Shown: piece after piece, positions 43,622 to 55,169 of the stretch
How positions within the stretch are numbered: position 1 is the stretch's first letter
Layout of the letters: the number at the start of each line of letters is the position of its first letter
Assembly: GCF_015706575.1 (NCBI RefSeq)
Contig: NW_024037057.1
Coordinates: 2,561,501 to 2,625,500 of the forward strand
Source: Patiria miniata
Taxonomy: Eukaryota; Echinodermata; Asteroidea; Valvatida; Asterinidae
DNA length: 64,000 nucleotides
Direction of reading: 5' to 3'
Notes under the pieces: generated by a model
Databases searched by the model: none
What the model saw: only the letters and a program-made list of their open reading frames with translations
Told to the model about the DNA's origin: nothing
Translations under genes and position numbers: made by a program

Positions 43622-44643
43622 AAAATCACTTTTCTCTTTTACTTTAATAAATACTATCTCATGATGCTGATCAGTGTAAATTGCAAGTATTTGTTCAGTT
43701 GTTTACGTTATTAAAATGAATGGTAGATTATTGCATAAGGTACTGAATTTCCATCTGTTGTCGTGATGAAGTTCACGCATGGAGCCGTATTATAAACGCA
43801 TGATGTGTACACGCTCAAAACGCTCGTTAATTTAGGTTGATTGAAAAAGAATTGAAAAAAAATTGTAACCCACATAGTGTAAAATTTACAAAAAAAATGA
43901 CATATTTTCAACGAATCTCTATGCCAAAAAAACTTGACAGAGCTGGGATGTTTGACTCCCAAAAACCCCTGGATCCGCGCCTGATAACTACACAACCACT
44001 CGAGCAAAAGTCCAGCGAAAAGACACTCTTTGTCACTCTTCATGTCTTCATTGCAGGGTTAACCAACAACGCCCCGGCTGAGCACGCACCCTGTGAGGAC
44101 AAAAATAATGACTTTTCATATTGGTTGTCATAGTAGTAATAATTTAAATACCCCAACATTTTTAACAACTTCAGCCACGATGAAAGTAAGGACAATTCAC
44201 CACCATTTTGTCGATGGGCCCAATTAAGCTTTCCACAGACTATTCCAGCGATGACATTTCCTTCCACTGCGGTTTGTGTTTGCAAACAAAAAACAATCAA
44301 CGACAACGAAATTTGGCATACCCTGGTTAAAGAAATATAGTCAAGAAATAAATTAATCGACAAATATACGACAATTCGCAACAGCTTTTAATGCTTAAAC
44401 GAATCTACTCAAGTTTCAATATAACCAAATCGAATCATTGTCGAACATTTCACGATGACGCTCAAAAATATAAGCAAAAACATTCCTCTACTTATACCTA
44501 TCAAAACGCTAGCAAGCCTTTAAAATTCTTCTTCCAACAAGTCGCATTTTACAGCCTGAGCTAAAAGGCCTGTTATCATTGTTAAATGTATGTATGCATT
44601 TGGACAAAATTGAAAAATTCTGGTAGTATTCCAAAATCATTGA

Positions 44644-45214
44644 GGCGCTCCATACTAATTTGGTTATTCTATGCGCTCCATACTTCTTCAGACCCACGAA
44701 ATGTATACATTTGCCACAAAATGTATACATTCGGGACGCGCACACAAAAGAAACCAGGTACCACGTTAGCGAGTTCAACTAACGGCAGACCGTAATGTAG
44801 GCCTTTTCTCATTGTCGGGCTACATCATTGCACGTTTTCAAGCATTTTGATGAGCCTAGATCACTGGTTTTGAACTGAGCTGTGCTGTAATCCAATAAAG
44901 ACATATCCTTTTTTTGAACCTGACACTTGGGTTCGTATCTGTACTACATTATTTTAGAAATCTTATTATTGAAATGGAAACTTTAATTAATACAAAATTG
45001 TGTAATATGCCCAAGCTCGTTATGTTGTTTACTAATTGTAATTTCAGGGTTCTTAATTTTACTGCATCCTCACTGAGCCTTAAACACCTTTATGTGAGGG
45101 CCCTGCAGTGCAAAATAAAGAAATATAGATTCTGAAGTGTGTTGTCATCCGTGTTTTAATAAACCGGCGAGGCCCACCGACGAGGCGACCCTAGATATGT
45201 GGCTTCACCGCTAC
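44644..45214 (+). repeat. ~580 bp dispersed repeat, uninterrupted copy A
   Basis: Full form of the repeat that is split at 16673-18264; near-identical to 61177-61753. Absent from unit 2 at the matching place. Includes GGCGCTCCATACTAATTTGG at the left and GCGACCCTAGATATGTGGC at the right. Non-coding. Confidence 0.8.
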
Positions 45215-45222
45215 AATAAGCT

Positions 45223-45343
45223 AAGTTGTTGCGGTAGCAACATGTGGGAAAAAAATTGTGAGTATGTGTGGTTCTCCGGTCATTTTCAGAACCACACAAA
45301 CTCACCCAATAGATTTTGCCACATGGTGCTACCACAACAACTT
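45223..45343. mobile_element. 121-bp hairpin MITE, copy in unit 1
   Basis: Ends AAGTTGTTGCGGTAGCAAC and the inverse of GGTGCTACCACAACAACTT. Inner arms GTGTGGTTCT and AGAACCACAC are also inverse. Same element at 53454-53575 and, interrupted, at 61762-62133. Missing at the matching place near 6000. Confidence 0.8.
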
Positions 45344-46165
45344 TACCGAGAGTGCCTGTGTAGGTTTTGAGATTATTGTCTGTAACTGTCAAAATCGCAA
45401 GAGGGCGCGATATCAATGTGGGTAGAATAAAAACAGCAGCGTCATTTCCAACTAACAAGCCAGGCGGTGCTCTGTGAAGTAAAAGAGCCAAGACGCAGAG
45501 TTTATCATTCTTCACCTTTGCGTTCAGTGTGTAGTGGGCAACAATGCCATGTGTCAGTGCAATCATTATAGGGGCATCAGCTACATTATCAATTGTGTCA
45601 ACAAGCGTTGAAGTCAAGTGGTTTGGTTGGTAAAGAACTGTTGCAATATCTTAGTGATCTGAAGACTTTGTCCCCACGCGGCGTGATACACCCAACAGAT
45701 TTTGAACTTTAACACCAAAATTGAATCTTACAACAGTTGCATTCGTTCATATTCTGGAAGATATTTTTTTAAAGCCGAGGCTAGGTAAAAGAAACCAACA
45801 AGTCCAATATTCCAAGATTTAAACAATAGTAACACATATGACTACAATACAAAAGCTTCTTTTTATTGTCAGATTGAGTGACATTGCTGGTCGTTTCGTG
45901 CCAGGCGTTGAGGGGTACCGTAGCAAAGGTAACAGAACTTCTAGACACGAACACACCGCATGATCTATAGGACTTTGAACCTCTCGACTTGCATTGTGCT
46001 ACAAAAATAGCTGTTGGTTTTTTCCGACATTGCGAAATTGGAGTGGTATATTACACAGTGAATACGAATCCATTCCACTCAATATTCGGATGTCTGCATT
46101 CCAACACAGCGGCAGTTCTCTTCTTCAAATGTTACCCTTTCCAACAAACAGAAAGTTCATACAAG

Positions 46166-46935
46166 GTAGGTGTCATAGTATATAGACAAGTACAATATGT
46201 GGGTATGAATTTCAATCTTATACTTTCATAAAGTAAATGCGATGCCTTACATGCCTGGTGATGAAGTTTGGAATTGCATGTGACAATAACTGTTGGTTTA
46301 CAGACAAATTTAGCTGTGGCTAATACAACTAGCTCAAACATAGGAGCAGTGAGTAAAAAAACCTAGGCTACTTACAGTACAGACTTATTTGCACATGTAC
46401 ATCGGCGATCAACTGGGTGGTCTGTAGTAGATACTGAAAGATGAACTTAACAGGTTTTTGTTTTCATTCTCTCACATATCACTGCGCAAACATAATAGTT
46501 TGATTACAAAGGGTGAATGGGAAAGATTGATATCGGTGTATGCTGAAACAATCGGTTTCTATAAACGCGTATAATGACGGACGCTATTTGTCAGTAAGTA
46601 ACATTGGAACTAGATATGCAAACATTTTATTCGTTTTGAGTACGCGGGCCTCATGAAGAACCTTATCGCATCCCACCCCTGGACTTCAGTAGCCCCGAAA
46701 ACCCCGTTGAGACACCAAAAATAGACGTGCACAGCTACAATGGAGTATATTACCCCTTCGCCACATTGAAAACAGAATCACGTCAGCGCAACTCAGTACA
46801 AGGTTTGTGATCAAGTGCAAGTTGATTTCTCAGATTTTCTATCATTTTTTTTCATCGAACCAATATGCATCGGAATTGTTACGATACGTTATTACACTAT
46901 GGTGCTGGGTATGTCTTTCACTCTTTTTGTCGTAG
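46166..46935 (+). other. candidate 5'UTR intron of TRIM copy at 46936
   Basis: Donor ACAAG|GTAGGT at 46166. Acceptor CTCTTTTTGTCGTAG at 46934-46935, directly touching the ATG. 770 bp. It ends with the conserved intron part (GGAATTGTTACGATACGTT and following). Confidence 0.55.
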
Positions 46936-48999
46936 ATGGCGGAAGCTGCAGCCAAATCAGTGCTTGGTACGATCAGTCGGGGACACCTCGAATGCCCGAT
47001 TTGTTGCTGTCGTTTCACCGATCCCAAGATGCTGGACTGTCTGCATAGTTTCTGCCTGAATTGTCTGAAAGAGTTCACCAGGAGACAACTACCCAAGGCA
47101 CACGAAATTACTTGCCCAGTTTGCAGGCGGATAACTGCGGTACCAGACACCGGAATGCAGGGGCTACCCAACTGCTTTTTCCTGAGTTTCCTCGTCGATG
47201 AATTCAACAAGCAGGAGCGGTTGCTGGGAGACGCGCCAGCGAATGCTCCAACGTGTGAGGAATGTGACAAGGGCTTAGAAGCCGTCTCAAGGTGTTTAGA
47301 CTGCTGCAAATTTATCTGCAAAAAATGCCTCAAGGCCCACGAGCGCATGAAATCTATGAGACACCATCGGATCATTGGAAAAGAAGAACACAAATTCGCT
47401 GAAGCCTTGATCGGTCCTCGAAAGAAAGACAATTTGAAATGTAACAAACACCATAACCAGGATATATGTCTTTACTGCGAGACATGCAAGACTTTGGCGT
47501 GTGCGGCATGTGCTGCATTAGATCATCGAGGAGCGGAGCATGAATACAGAGAGGTCGCAGATGCCATACAATCGTTTCGTCAGAATGTCGGCGAGATTCT
47601 GCAAAGGTTCGAGCAGAGCAGAGAGGAATTCAAGGTCGCCGACGATTCACTATCACATGCAAGGAACAGGTTGAGAATGAAAGTCGCCCGGGCTTGTAAA
47701 GACGTTACCACCAAAGAAGAAGAAGAGATCTCAAAGATTAGAAACAAAGCTCGCCTTCTGAGGTACAAAGTAACCCAAATCGGAAAAGCACGAGTAAGGA
47801 AGTTCGAAGAAGTCCAGAAAAGCAATCGTGACAAGATGGAGCGGGCTGAGCAAATCGTAGCGACAGTCAACGACTTGATGCAGCAAGCTGACGACTTTGA
47901 GCTTTTGGACCTCAAACCCAAGGTGATGCACAACTTAGAGTTCCAGGATGATCTCGAATTTGAGCAGGGACAGCATGATCCCTCATTCATTGGGTTCAAA
48001 TATCAAGATGCCGTGGCAGATACAGACATCGGTGAAGTACTTCAGGAAGAAAAGTGGCAGTTAAAAGTAGAGTTTGGTGAGACGGGGCCAGAAGATGGGC
48101 AATTTGGGTGTACTGCAGGCGTCGCTTGTCTAAGCAATGGTGACATAGCCGTAACCGACGCAGAGAAACGGCAGTTGATGGTGTTTACTTCCACTGGGGA
48201 GTATAAAGAAACTGTTGGTGGGGAGCAGTTAAATAACCCCGGATGTCTTGATGTGACCATTGGTGGTCTTCTTCTTGTCGCAGATGAAAAGTATGTAAAG
48301 GTGTTGGACTCCGGTCTATCGGTCATTAGACAGTTCGTAACATCACCGGACGATGCAGATGGTGAGACTGATTTAATTGGTATCACTGTGGACAAAGAGA
48401 ATCGGATAGCAGTGGCAGACTATGACAGAAAGATGATTTCTTTGCACCGTCTGGATGGGTCCTGGATTAGAACCATTCCAAATGACATGGTCGGTGGTGG
48501 TGGTTTGGCCATCGGTATCAGGGAACGCTTGATCTTTACAAACGTCTTCAAGAGAAGGTTGATTTGCATTACCTATACGGGAGATGAGGTGTTCAATGTC
48601 GATACTTCACTTGACGGGGAAACTGTATGGCCCTTAGGCGTGTGCTGCGATGATACTGGGGACATCTATATTTCCGTTATTATCGGAGAAGATGAAAGCA
48701 GTGAAAGCAGTGAAGACTATGAAGACAGTGCAGGAAGTGAAGGCGGTAAAGGCGATGACGGCAGTGAAGACGGTAAAGGCGATGACGGCAAGGAAGGCGA
48801 TGACGGCTGTGAAGGCGATGACGGCATTGAAGGCAGTGAAAGATTTTATATCTACGAGGTGCACCATTATTCACCCGAGGGAGTCTTCATTGGGAGGTTG
48901 GCTCGCGGACTTCGCCGTCCCTTCGGCCTGACATTCACTCAAAGTGGAGACCTCGTGGTGGCTTATGGGAACTCCGTCAAGATCTTTCAGCGGGTGTGA
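46936..48999 (+). CDS. TRIM-NHL E3 ubiquitin ligase with acidic repeat (687 aa)
   Basis: RING C20, C23, C35, H37, C40, C43, C60, C63 intact. B-box 1 has CEEC, then CLDCCKFICKKC and the two His. B-box 2 runs from CNKH through CLYCETCKTLACAAC to H and H. Coiled coil about 205-340. Propeller about 390-687. The loop before EVHHYSPEG has an acidic insert at about 586-640 with GDDG, KGDDGSED and GDDGIEG units, shorter and less regular than in 39178. The linker between the B-boxes (EALIGPRKKD) and B-box 2 match 55170 closely. Role as for copy 1: E2 recruitment by the RING, target binding by the propeller. The ATG directly follows a candidate splice acceptor. Confidence 0.93.
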   Translation: MAEAAAKSVLGTISRGHLECPICCCRFTDPKMLDCLHSFCLNCLKEFTRRQLPKAHEITCPVCRRITAVPDTGMQGLPNCFFLSFLVDEFNKQERLLGDAPANAPTCEECDKGLEAVSRCLDCCKFICKKCLKAHERMKSMRHHRIIGKEEHKFAEALIGPRKKDNLKCNKHHNQDICLYCETCKTLACAACAALDHRGAEHEYREVADAIQSFRQNVGEILQRFEQSREEFKVADDSLSHARNRLRMKVARACKDVTTKEEEEISKIRNKARLLRYKVTQIGKARVRKFEEVQKSNRDKMERAEQIVATVNDLMQQADDFELLDLKPKVMHNLEFQDDLEFEQGQHDPSFIGFKYQDAVADTDIGEVLQEEKWQLKVEFGETGPEDGQFGCTAGVACLSNGDIAVTDAEKRQLMVFTSTGEYKETVGGEQLNNPGCLDVTIGGLLLVADEKYVKVLDSGLSVIRQFVTSPDDADGETDLIGITVDKENRIAVADYDRKMISLHRLDGSWIRTIPNDMVGGGGLAIGIRERLIFTNVFKRRLICITYTGDEVFNVDTSLDGETVWPLGVCCDDTGDIYISVIIGEDESSESSEDYEDSAGSEGGKGDDGSEDGKGDDGKEGDDGCEGDDGIEGSERFYIYEVHHYSPEGVFIGRLARGLRRPFGLTFTQSGDLVVAYGNSVKIFQRV

Positions 49000-49440
49000 G
49001 CCAGGTAGTCTGTACAACAACCCGTCTTAAGTGACAACACACACATTTATCGGTCCGTATTGGCCTGATGTTCCCATTGATTAGCCCACACGTATTAATT
49101 ATTGAATGGTTCGTGTGATTCCTGTGGGCGCAAAACATCCAAAACAGAAATGCATACCAATTCAATAACACTACTTCGCTAACATATATACGAGTAGGAA
49201 TGATCCGAGTTGTTCCCATCATTGAGAATACATGAAATTTATAGGCATCCTTAGGTAAGGTAACAAGCTGACCGTATGATTCTCATTCTCTGTCTGTCTG
49301 ATGCGGTACGGGGGGAAACATGAGACGAAAGAAAATTGTCCCCGACGAATGAACGCATTGGACTCGTACGAAAAATCATCATCTTTAAAAAGCCAAAAAG
49401 TAGTTCTTAAGCATAGAGAGAAAAGTAGTAGTTCATAGAG
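49000..49440 (+). other. 3' flank of TRIM copy at 46936
   Basis: Matches the flank after 57158 (AGTGACAACACACACATT, TCGGTCCGTATTGGCCTG, GGTTCGTGTGATTCCTGTGG, ATGATCCGAGTTGTT). It lacks the hAT-like element that splits the flank at 57247-57597. No canonical AATAAA near the stop. Confidence 0.6.
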
Positions 49441-50030
49441 AGAAAAGTAATATTATGTGATGACGTCGGGGTGTGTTTGGACACTCCACAAAATAGCCCC
49501 GCCTATCCGCTCCGTGCACAAGTACCCCATCACCGGCCAGAAAAGGAGAGTTCGGGGGTGATCTGGACAGGTTCCCGATCCATCTACTGCGTATTTCAAA
49601 TATCTCCAAAGTTATTGGAGGCGGAGATTAGTCTCGGAGACCATTGCAAGTTGAAGTCGAATGTATTCGCGCCCCGACGACGCCTGACGCTCATGCGAAG
49701 ACGCGGTTGGTATAGGTTTTGCACACTCAGGAAGTCGTGCCTACTTTGCGCACGAACCAGTACAGTACAGTTCGTGCTCGCTGCGTCCCCCGTCAACGGA
49801 GCTCAAAAACGCGCCCTCTTATGTTCGCGCACGGAGCCCATATAAAACAAAATACGATTTCAAGGACAATTCGACCAAGGAGCTCGTCTGTCCCCAATGG
49901 ATTTGCATAATAATAGTGACCGCTTGAGGCCGCTGATCGCGCTGTATTTTTGCATTTGCTCTGACACTGCGGCGCACGGCAAGGATTACCGTACCAACGG
50001 ATAATGACGAACACCTTGACCAAGGCTGGC
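49441..50030. promoter_or_regulatory. CpG- and GC-rich block with TATA, CCAAT and octamer motifs
   Basis: The block is much richer in G, C and CpG than its surroundings. It has TATAAAA at 49841-49847, CCAAT at 49894-49898 and the octamer ATTTGCAT (ATGCAAAT on the minus strand) at 49901-49908. Frames cover it on both strands (124 residues on +, 49471-49845; 66 on -), none recognised. It could be a promoter/first exon of an unseen gene or part of an inserted element. It is not in units 1 or 3. Confidence 0.35.
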
Positions 50031-50497
50031 TTGAATGCAGTCCTTATCAGCTGTCAATTTAGAATTTTTGTAAATACTTTAATTATAACAATTGCACTTT
50101 AAACAATTTAGGCATTTACTAGTTTACGTTTTCACCGTATAACCGCCACAAAATTATTGCATAATATTGTATCTTTGTACCACTACATTGAGTTCCACTA
50201 TTCCACATTTATTTTATTTTTAGATGTTTGTCAGAGTCGAGTCAGAGGTAATTTTTTGGCATGATATATCTCTTTTGCGTCATGCAAGTGTTCAGTTTCT
50301 GTAAATTGAGATCCTCACACTTTTACAAAGGGCATTGTCGATGAGGATTTTTTTTTAATTAATGTAGGCCTAACAAATATTGTTGCAGATATTTTGGATT
50401 TGTGGACGTTAATTTACGGACGCGCCACCAGGGGTGAACTTTCAGGCTTTATTTCAGGGTTTAGATTTCGCATCTCTGATGAAAAGTAAACGTGACC

Positions 50498-50690
50498 CTT
50501 TTTAGGCATGGCTTGGCTAGAACAAACATGCGCATGGCGCCTAGTTCCAACAGTCCATAAATACAACACTTTCTCCGATGCAGGAATCTGAGGTGCAAAC
50601 TGAGCCTACGCACGCCCTCGACCTGCTCCGCTCTTCCAGACCACGTGGCTCTGAGTAAGGGCTCCAATTGGACAATTTGGATTATTTTGT
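50498..50690. other. unit-2-specific GC-rich insert
   Basis: In unit 3 CGTGAACCTTTTGGTTGTG leads directly to TTTAGGGGGG and GCAAGGG. Here about 190 bases intervene, with CGCACGCCCTCGACCTGC and CAGACCACGTGGCTC. No end repeats or protein recognised. Confidence 0.5.
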
Positions 50691-52216
50691 AGTGTTTGGG
50701 GTTTTTTAGGGGGGAGCAAGGGTAGAATGTGGCTGAGGTTTGTTGTCTTTTTTTATTGGAACATTTGTTCAAAAGAACTGACTACAATCCTCTGAATTTT
50801 GTTTTAATGCTTTTTGGTTTTTCGATCTCGGTTCTTTTTCCCTTTCAATGTAAATACGTTAAAGAGCTTAATCCAACTAAATCAAAATGTCTCAATAGTG
50901 AAATAATGCATGTACATTGGCAGGTGACGTCATGTGATATCAATTCAAATTTTTAGTATATTGGCATTGGTAGGCACTTTAAGATACGGACAAAAAAAAC
51001 ACCAATTTTAATTTTACAAGAAAACAGTCTTGCTTTCACTCACCGGAACACTATGCAAAGTCGACTGATTTCTAATCAAATATAACTAGAATATTTTCAG
51101 TGTGTATAGACTTTGAAAATGATGTAACCATGATGTCATCTAAAATGTGAATCTTCGTTTCGTGTAAGTAATGAAAATGTGTAGAATCACAATGTTGTAA
51201 GATATCAGTAATTTACATTACTCTTGCCTATTTTTTATTTGAACGGAACACTCTTGCAGTCATTAAAATTTACAAAAACCTTTTCTTAGTTAAGTGTGGC
51301 GTTATCACAGGCTAAGTCAAATTTTAAAAGTGTTATAGATAGGAAATTTAAAAATGTTGAATAGGTTCTGTAGACTATAATGTTCCCATGCATAGGATAA
51401 AAAATCACTTTTCTCTTTTACTTTAATAAATACTATCTCATGATGCTGATCAGTGTAAATTGCAAGTATTTGTTCAGTTGTTTACGTTATTAAAACGAAT
51501 GGTAGATTATTGCATGAGGTACTGAATTTCCGTCTGTTGTCGTGATGAAGTTCACGCATGGAGCCGTGTTATTAACGCATGATGCGTACACGCTTAAAAC
51601 GCTGGTTAATTTTGGTTGGTTGAAAAAGTTGATAAGAATTGTAACCCACATAGTTTAAAATTTTCCAAATAACCGACATGGGTAAAATGACTAATTTCAA
51701 CGATCTGTTTTTACCAGGTGAGCAGCCCAACAGTGGGATAACATAAATACCCAACAAAATGGGCAAAATGTGCCGAACGTTTTGTAAACATTTGGGAAAA
51801 ATTTGAAAATCTTGCACAATGTTAATTAAAATTGAACAAACTTTTTCAACCAACCAAATTGTAACCAGCGTTTTGAGAATGTAATCAAGCATCTGAATAT
51901 TTTTTTTTCCTTTTGCTCTGTTAACCTGCATGAACGGAGGGCTCACAATGAACGTTCTTCCACACAGAAAGATTTAACAGAAGACAATCATTACCAATCA
52001 CGTTTTCGCATTAGTTTATCCTGAGTATCTTTGAAAAAAAAATGTTTCTAAGTTTTCGTCTGTTTCCTTATATGCATTAGTAAGTTATGTACATACTTGC
52101 GAAAACAACATTTACTCAAAATAAAAGGCTTTAGATACAATACCGTAACATTGTAGTTTGATATAACGGTAATCATGTCCCAACCATGACTAATTTGATC
52201 AGATAGAACATATCAA

Positions 52217-52554
52217 AGGTGGATCCCGGAATTTTTGCAGGGTGGGGGTTTCATCAGCAACAAAAAAATGAAATGTAGACAGGTTTATTTTCTTCGGACA
52301 CTTGGCCTCCGAAATCAATAGGTGGAGAGGGGGAGGCCTCGTGCCATACTTTGAATGGGGGCGCTGTTCAAATCCGACGATTATTAACACCATATTACAG
52401 AATAGTGTAAAATACACCGTAACCATGCTTTATTTTGTGCACGGGCGGACATTATTACCAGCACCAGATTTTTAACGAATCTCTAAGCAAAGAAAATTTG
52501 ACAGAGCTGGGGGGGGGGTGGTTGACCCCCAAAACCCCCATGGATCCGCGCTTG
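52217..52554. mobile_element. hAT-like non-autonomous element, complete
   Basis: Ends AGGTGGATCCCGGAATTTTT and, at the right, CATGGATCCGCGCTTG. Such GGGGYGGATCC ends are typical of hAT-like elements. The left ~130 bases are the inverse of the right part of 57247-57597 (CTCCGAAATC / GTTTCGATTATACGGAGG). Units 1 and 3 carry shortened copies ending at 43983 and 60486. Confidence 0.6.
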
Positions 52555-53453
52555 ATAACTATGCTACCACTAGAGCAGCGGAAAGACACACTTTGTCACT
52601 CTTCTTGTCCTTGTAGCAGGTCAACCAACAACGCCCCGGCTGATTGCAGGTTTCACTATGAGCCATGTTAACAGACTGTAACGATCTCTTTCTCTGAGCA
52701 TGCAGCCCGCGAGGAAAAAAAAATAATGCCTTCTCAAATTGGTTGTCATAGTAGTAATAAAATACCCCAACATTTTAACAACTTCAGCCACAATGAAAAT
52801 AAGGACAATTCACCAACATTTTGTCGAAGGGCCCAAGCGTTCCACAGGCTATTCCGGAGATAATATTTCCTCTAACTCTAGTTTGTGTTTGCACAAAAAA
52901 AAATCAACAACAACGACATTTGGCATACTCTGGATAAAGAAATGTAATCAATAAATAAATAAATCGATAAATAAACGAAAATTCGTAACAGCTATTAATG
53001 CTTTAACGAATCTACTCCAATCTCAATATAACCAAATCGAATAATTGTCGAACATTTCACGATGACGCTCAAAAATATAAGCAAAAACATTCCTCTGCTT
53101 ATACCTACTAAAACGCTAGCAAGCCTGTAAAATTCTTCTCCCAACAAGTCGCCTTTACAAAATGAGCTAAAATGCTTGTTGTTTAGTTGTTATTGTCAAA
53201 TGTAGGTATGCATTTGGACAAATTGGACATTTTCTGGTAGTATTTTTTATACGTTTAGTTCCGCAAAGGCCTACTTTTTAGCCTTGAAATGGGCATACGA
53301 ATGGTCATATAGCACTTAGGTCCAGTACACTTGAAATAAACCAGTGTCATCATTTTGTAGTACTCTCTAATGGTAATGCAATAAATGAAACTGTACAAAA
53401 CCGAGAGCAGATGAGATTTGAAGGTTTGCATGGTGAAGGGTAATAATAAGCTT

Positions 53454-53575
53454 AATTGTTGCGGTAGCACCATGTGGTCAAATCTCCTTTGAGAGAATCT
53501 GTGGTTCTCCGATTCTTTTCAGAACCACACATACTCACAAAAGAGATGTTGCCACATGGTGCTAGCGCAACAACT
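53454..53575. mobile_element. 121-bp hairpin MITE, copy in unit 2
   Basis: Ends AATTGTTGCGGTAGCACCAT and the inverse of ATGGTGCTAGCGCAACAACT. Inner hairpin GTGGTTCTCC / AGAACCACAC. Not interrupted. Confidence 0.8.
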
Positions 53576-54356
53576 TACTTTATAAAACCGAGAGCACTTG
53601 TCTAAGTTTAGAAATTATTGTCTGCCATCATGGCAATAGGGCGCTATATCAACATGGTTAAACAAAAAAACGGAACAGCAGCTGCGTCATTTGCATAATA
53701 ACAATCCGGGCGGTGCTCTGTGAAATAGAGCCTAGAAAGGAGAGTTCATCATTGTTCACTTTTGCGTTCAATGTGTGGTTGGGTATAATGCCAACTGCCA
53801 ATGCAATAATGATAGGGGCCTAATTTACATTATCACTTGTGTCAACAAGCGTTGAAGTCAAGTGGTTTGGTTGGCAAAGAACTGTTGCAATCATTCATCT
53901 TCAGGAAGATTTCTTTTAAGCCGCGGCTAGGTAACAGAAACAAAAAAATGCAATACTTCAAGAGCGAAACAATAGTAAAACATTTGACCAAAACACAGAA
54001 CCTACTTGTTATTGTCGGCTTGCGTGAAATCATCACTGCTCGTTTCTTTCGTGCCAGTCGTTGAGAGATAGCAAAGATAACAGAACTACTAGACGCGAGT
54101 ACATCGCATGATCTATATGACTTTGAACCTCTCGGCATGCTTTTGGTTTTGAAATAGCTGTTGGTTTTTCCCGACATTGCGAAATTGGAGTAGTATATTA
54201 CACAGTGAATACGAATCCATTACACTCAATATTCGGATGTCATTCCATCACAGCAGGTGTTCTCTTCTTCAATTGTTACCCTTTGCAACAAATTTCATGT
54301 GAGAGAACCACAAATAATGGTGATCTTGAACTAGTGTCTTCGCAAGTTCATACAAG

Positions 54357-55165
54357 GTGGGTGTCATAGTTATATATGTATATAGACGCAAACATGTCAA
54401 ATGTGTAGGTATACAATTTCAACCATGTTATAATTATGTTCATCAAGTGAATGCGATTGCATACATTACGGGTGAAGTAGTTGTGAAATTGCATTTGACA
54501 ACAAAAATTGGTTTACAGAAATATTTAACTGTGGCTAATACAACTAGCTGTTTCTACAGTATAGTCTTGGACACAAACATAGGAGACACGACTAAGCAAA
54601 ATTAAGGTAGCTACAGATTCGACAGGTTATGCATTATGGTGCAACAGTGTGCTCCGTAGTAGATACCACTGGATGGATTGAACTTCATTAGAACAATTCA
54701 TTCGCAAATCATGTCACTGAACAAACACAATTACAAAAAGTGAATGAGGTGTTTGATATGAAAACAGTTATTTTTTCTTTCATGCAGGCGTACGCTGACA
54801 GCCGCTGATATGTGTTTTGAATACGAAACACGAAAACCTTTAACTCATTTTGTTCTATGGAGCTATGCACGCAGTTCTCTTAGAGCACCTCGTATCGTAC
54901 CTCCCAAGGACCTAAATAGCCCAAATACCCATTCAACCAAAACAGCAGACGTAAGAACGGAATATATGACACTTTGACAAATGGCGCCTTTTCCGTTCCC
55001 GACACTGAGTTCAAAATCACGGCAGCGCGACTTAGTGTAAGTTTTGTGACAATTGCTAATTTCTCAGATTTGCAATATATTTTCAACCAACGTGCATGAG
55101 AATTGTTATGATAAGTACTTGGTCATCTATGTTACCGGAATGTCTTTCAACTTTTTTGGTTGTAG
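54357..55165 (+). other. candidate 5'UTR intron of TRIM copy at 55170
   Basis: Donor ACAAG|GTGGGT at 54357, acceptor CTTTTTTGGTTGTAG at 55164-55165, four bases before the ATG. 809 bp. The frame upstream of the ATG stays open to 55053, but that part is intron-like and is not conserved as protein, so the start at 55170 is preferred. Confidence 0.55.
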
Positions 55166-55169
55166 AAAG

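Larger units (their letters stand above)
42061..46165 (+). repeat. intergenic duplicon, unit 1 (upstream of 46936)
   Basis: Colinear with 50430-54356 and 58545-63000. Starts at GGGGTGAACTTTCAGGCTTT and ends with the exon-like block (about 45985-46165) and ACAAG|GTAGGT. Unit-specific differences: the 771-bp insert at 42851-43621, a shortened hAT fragment ending at about 43983, and a ~60 bp deletion in the exon block near 46145. No host gene recognised other than as listed separately. Confidence 0.85.
50150..54356 (+). repeat. intergenic duplicon, unit 2 (upstream of 55170)
   Basis: Colinear with 58280-63000 and 42061-46165. Starts at CATTGAGTTCCACTA (also right after the TRIM fragment at 58265) and ends in the exon block and ACAAG|GTGGGT. 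Unit-specific: an insert at 50498-50690, a complete hAT-like element, and no 580-bp repeat. Confidence 0.85.

Noticed and set aside
52368..52378. GTTCAAATCC as a possible tRNA B box (also near 60258)
   Set aside because: No A box or cloverleaf around it, and it lies inside a hAT-like repeat.
55053..55169. Upstream extension of the TRIM frame at 55170 (39 extra residues)
   Set aside because: The extension lies in the conserved intron end, is not kept as protein in other copies, and spans a candidate splice acceptor.
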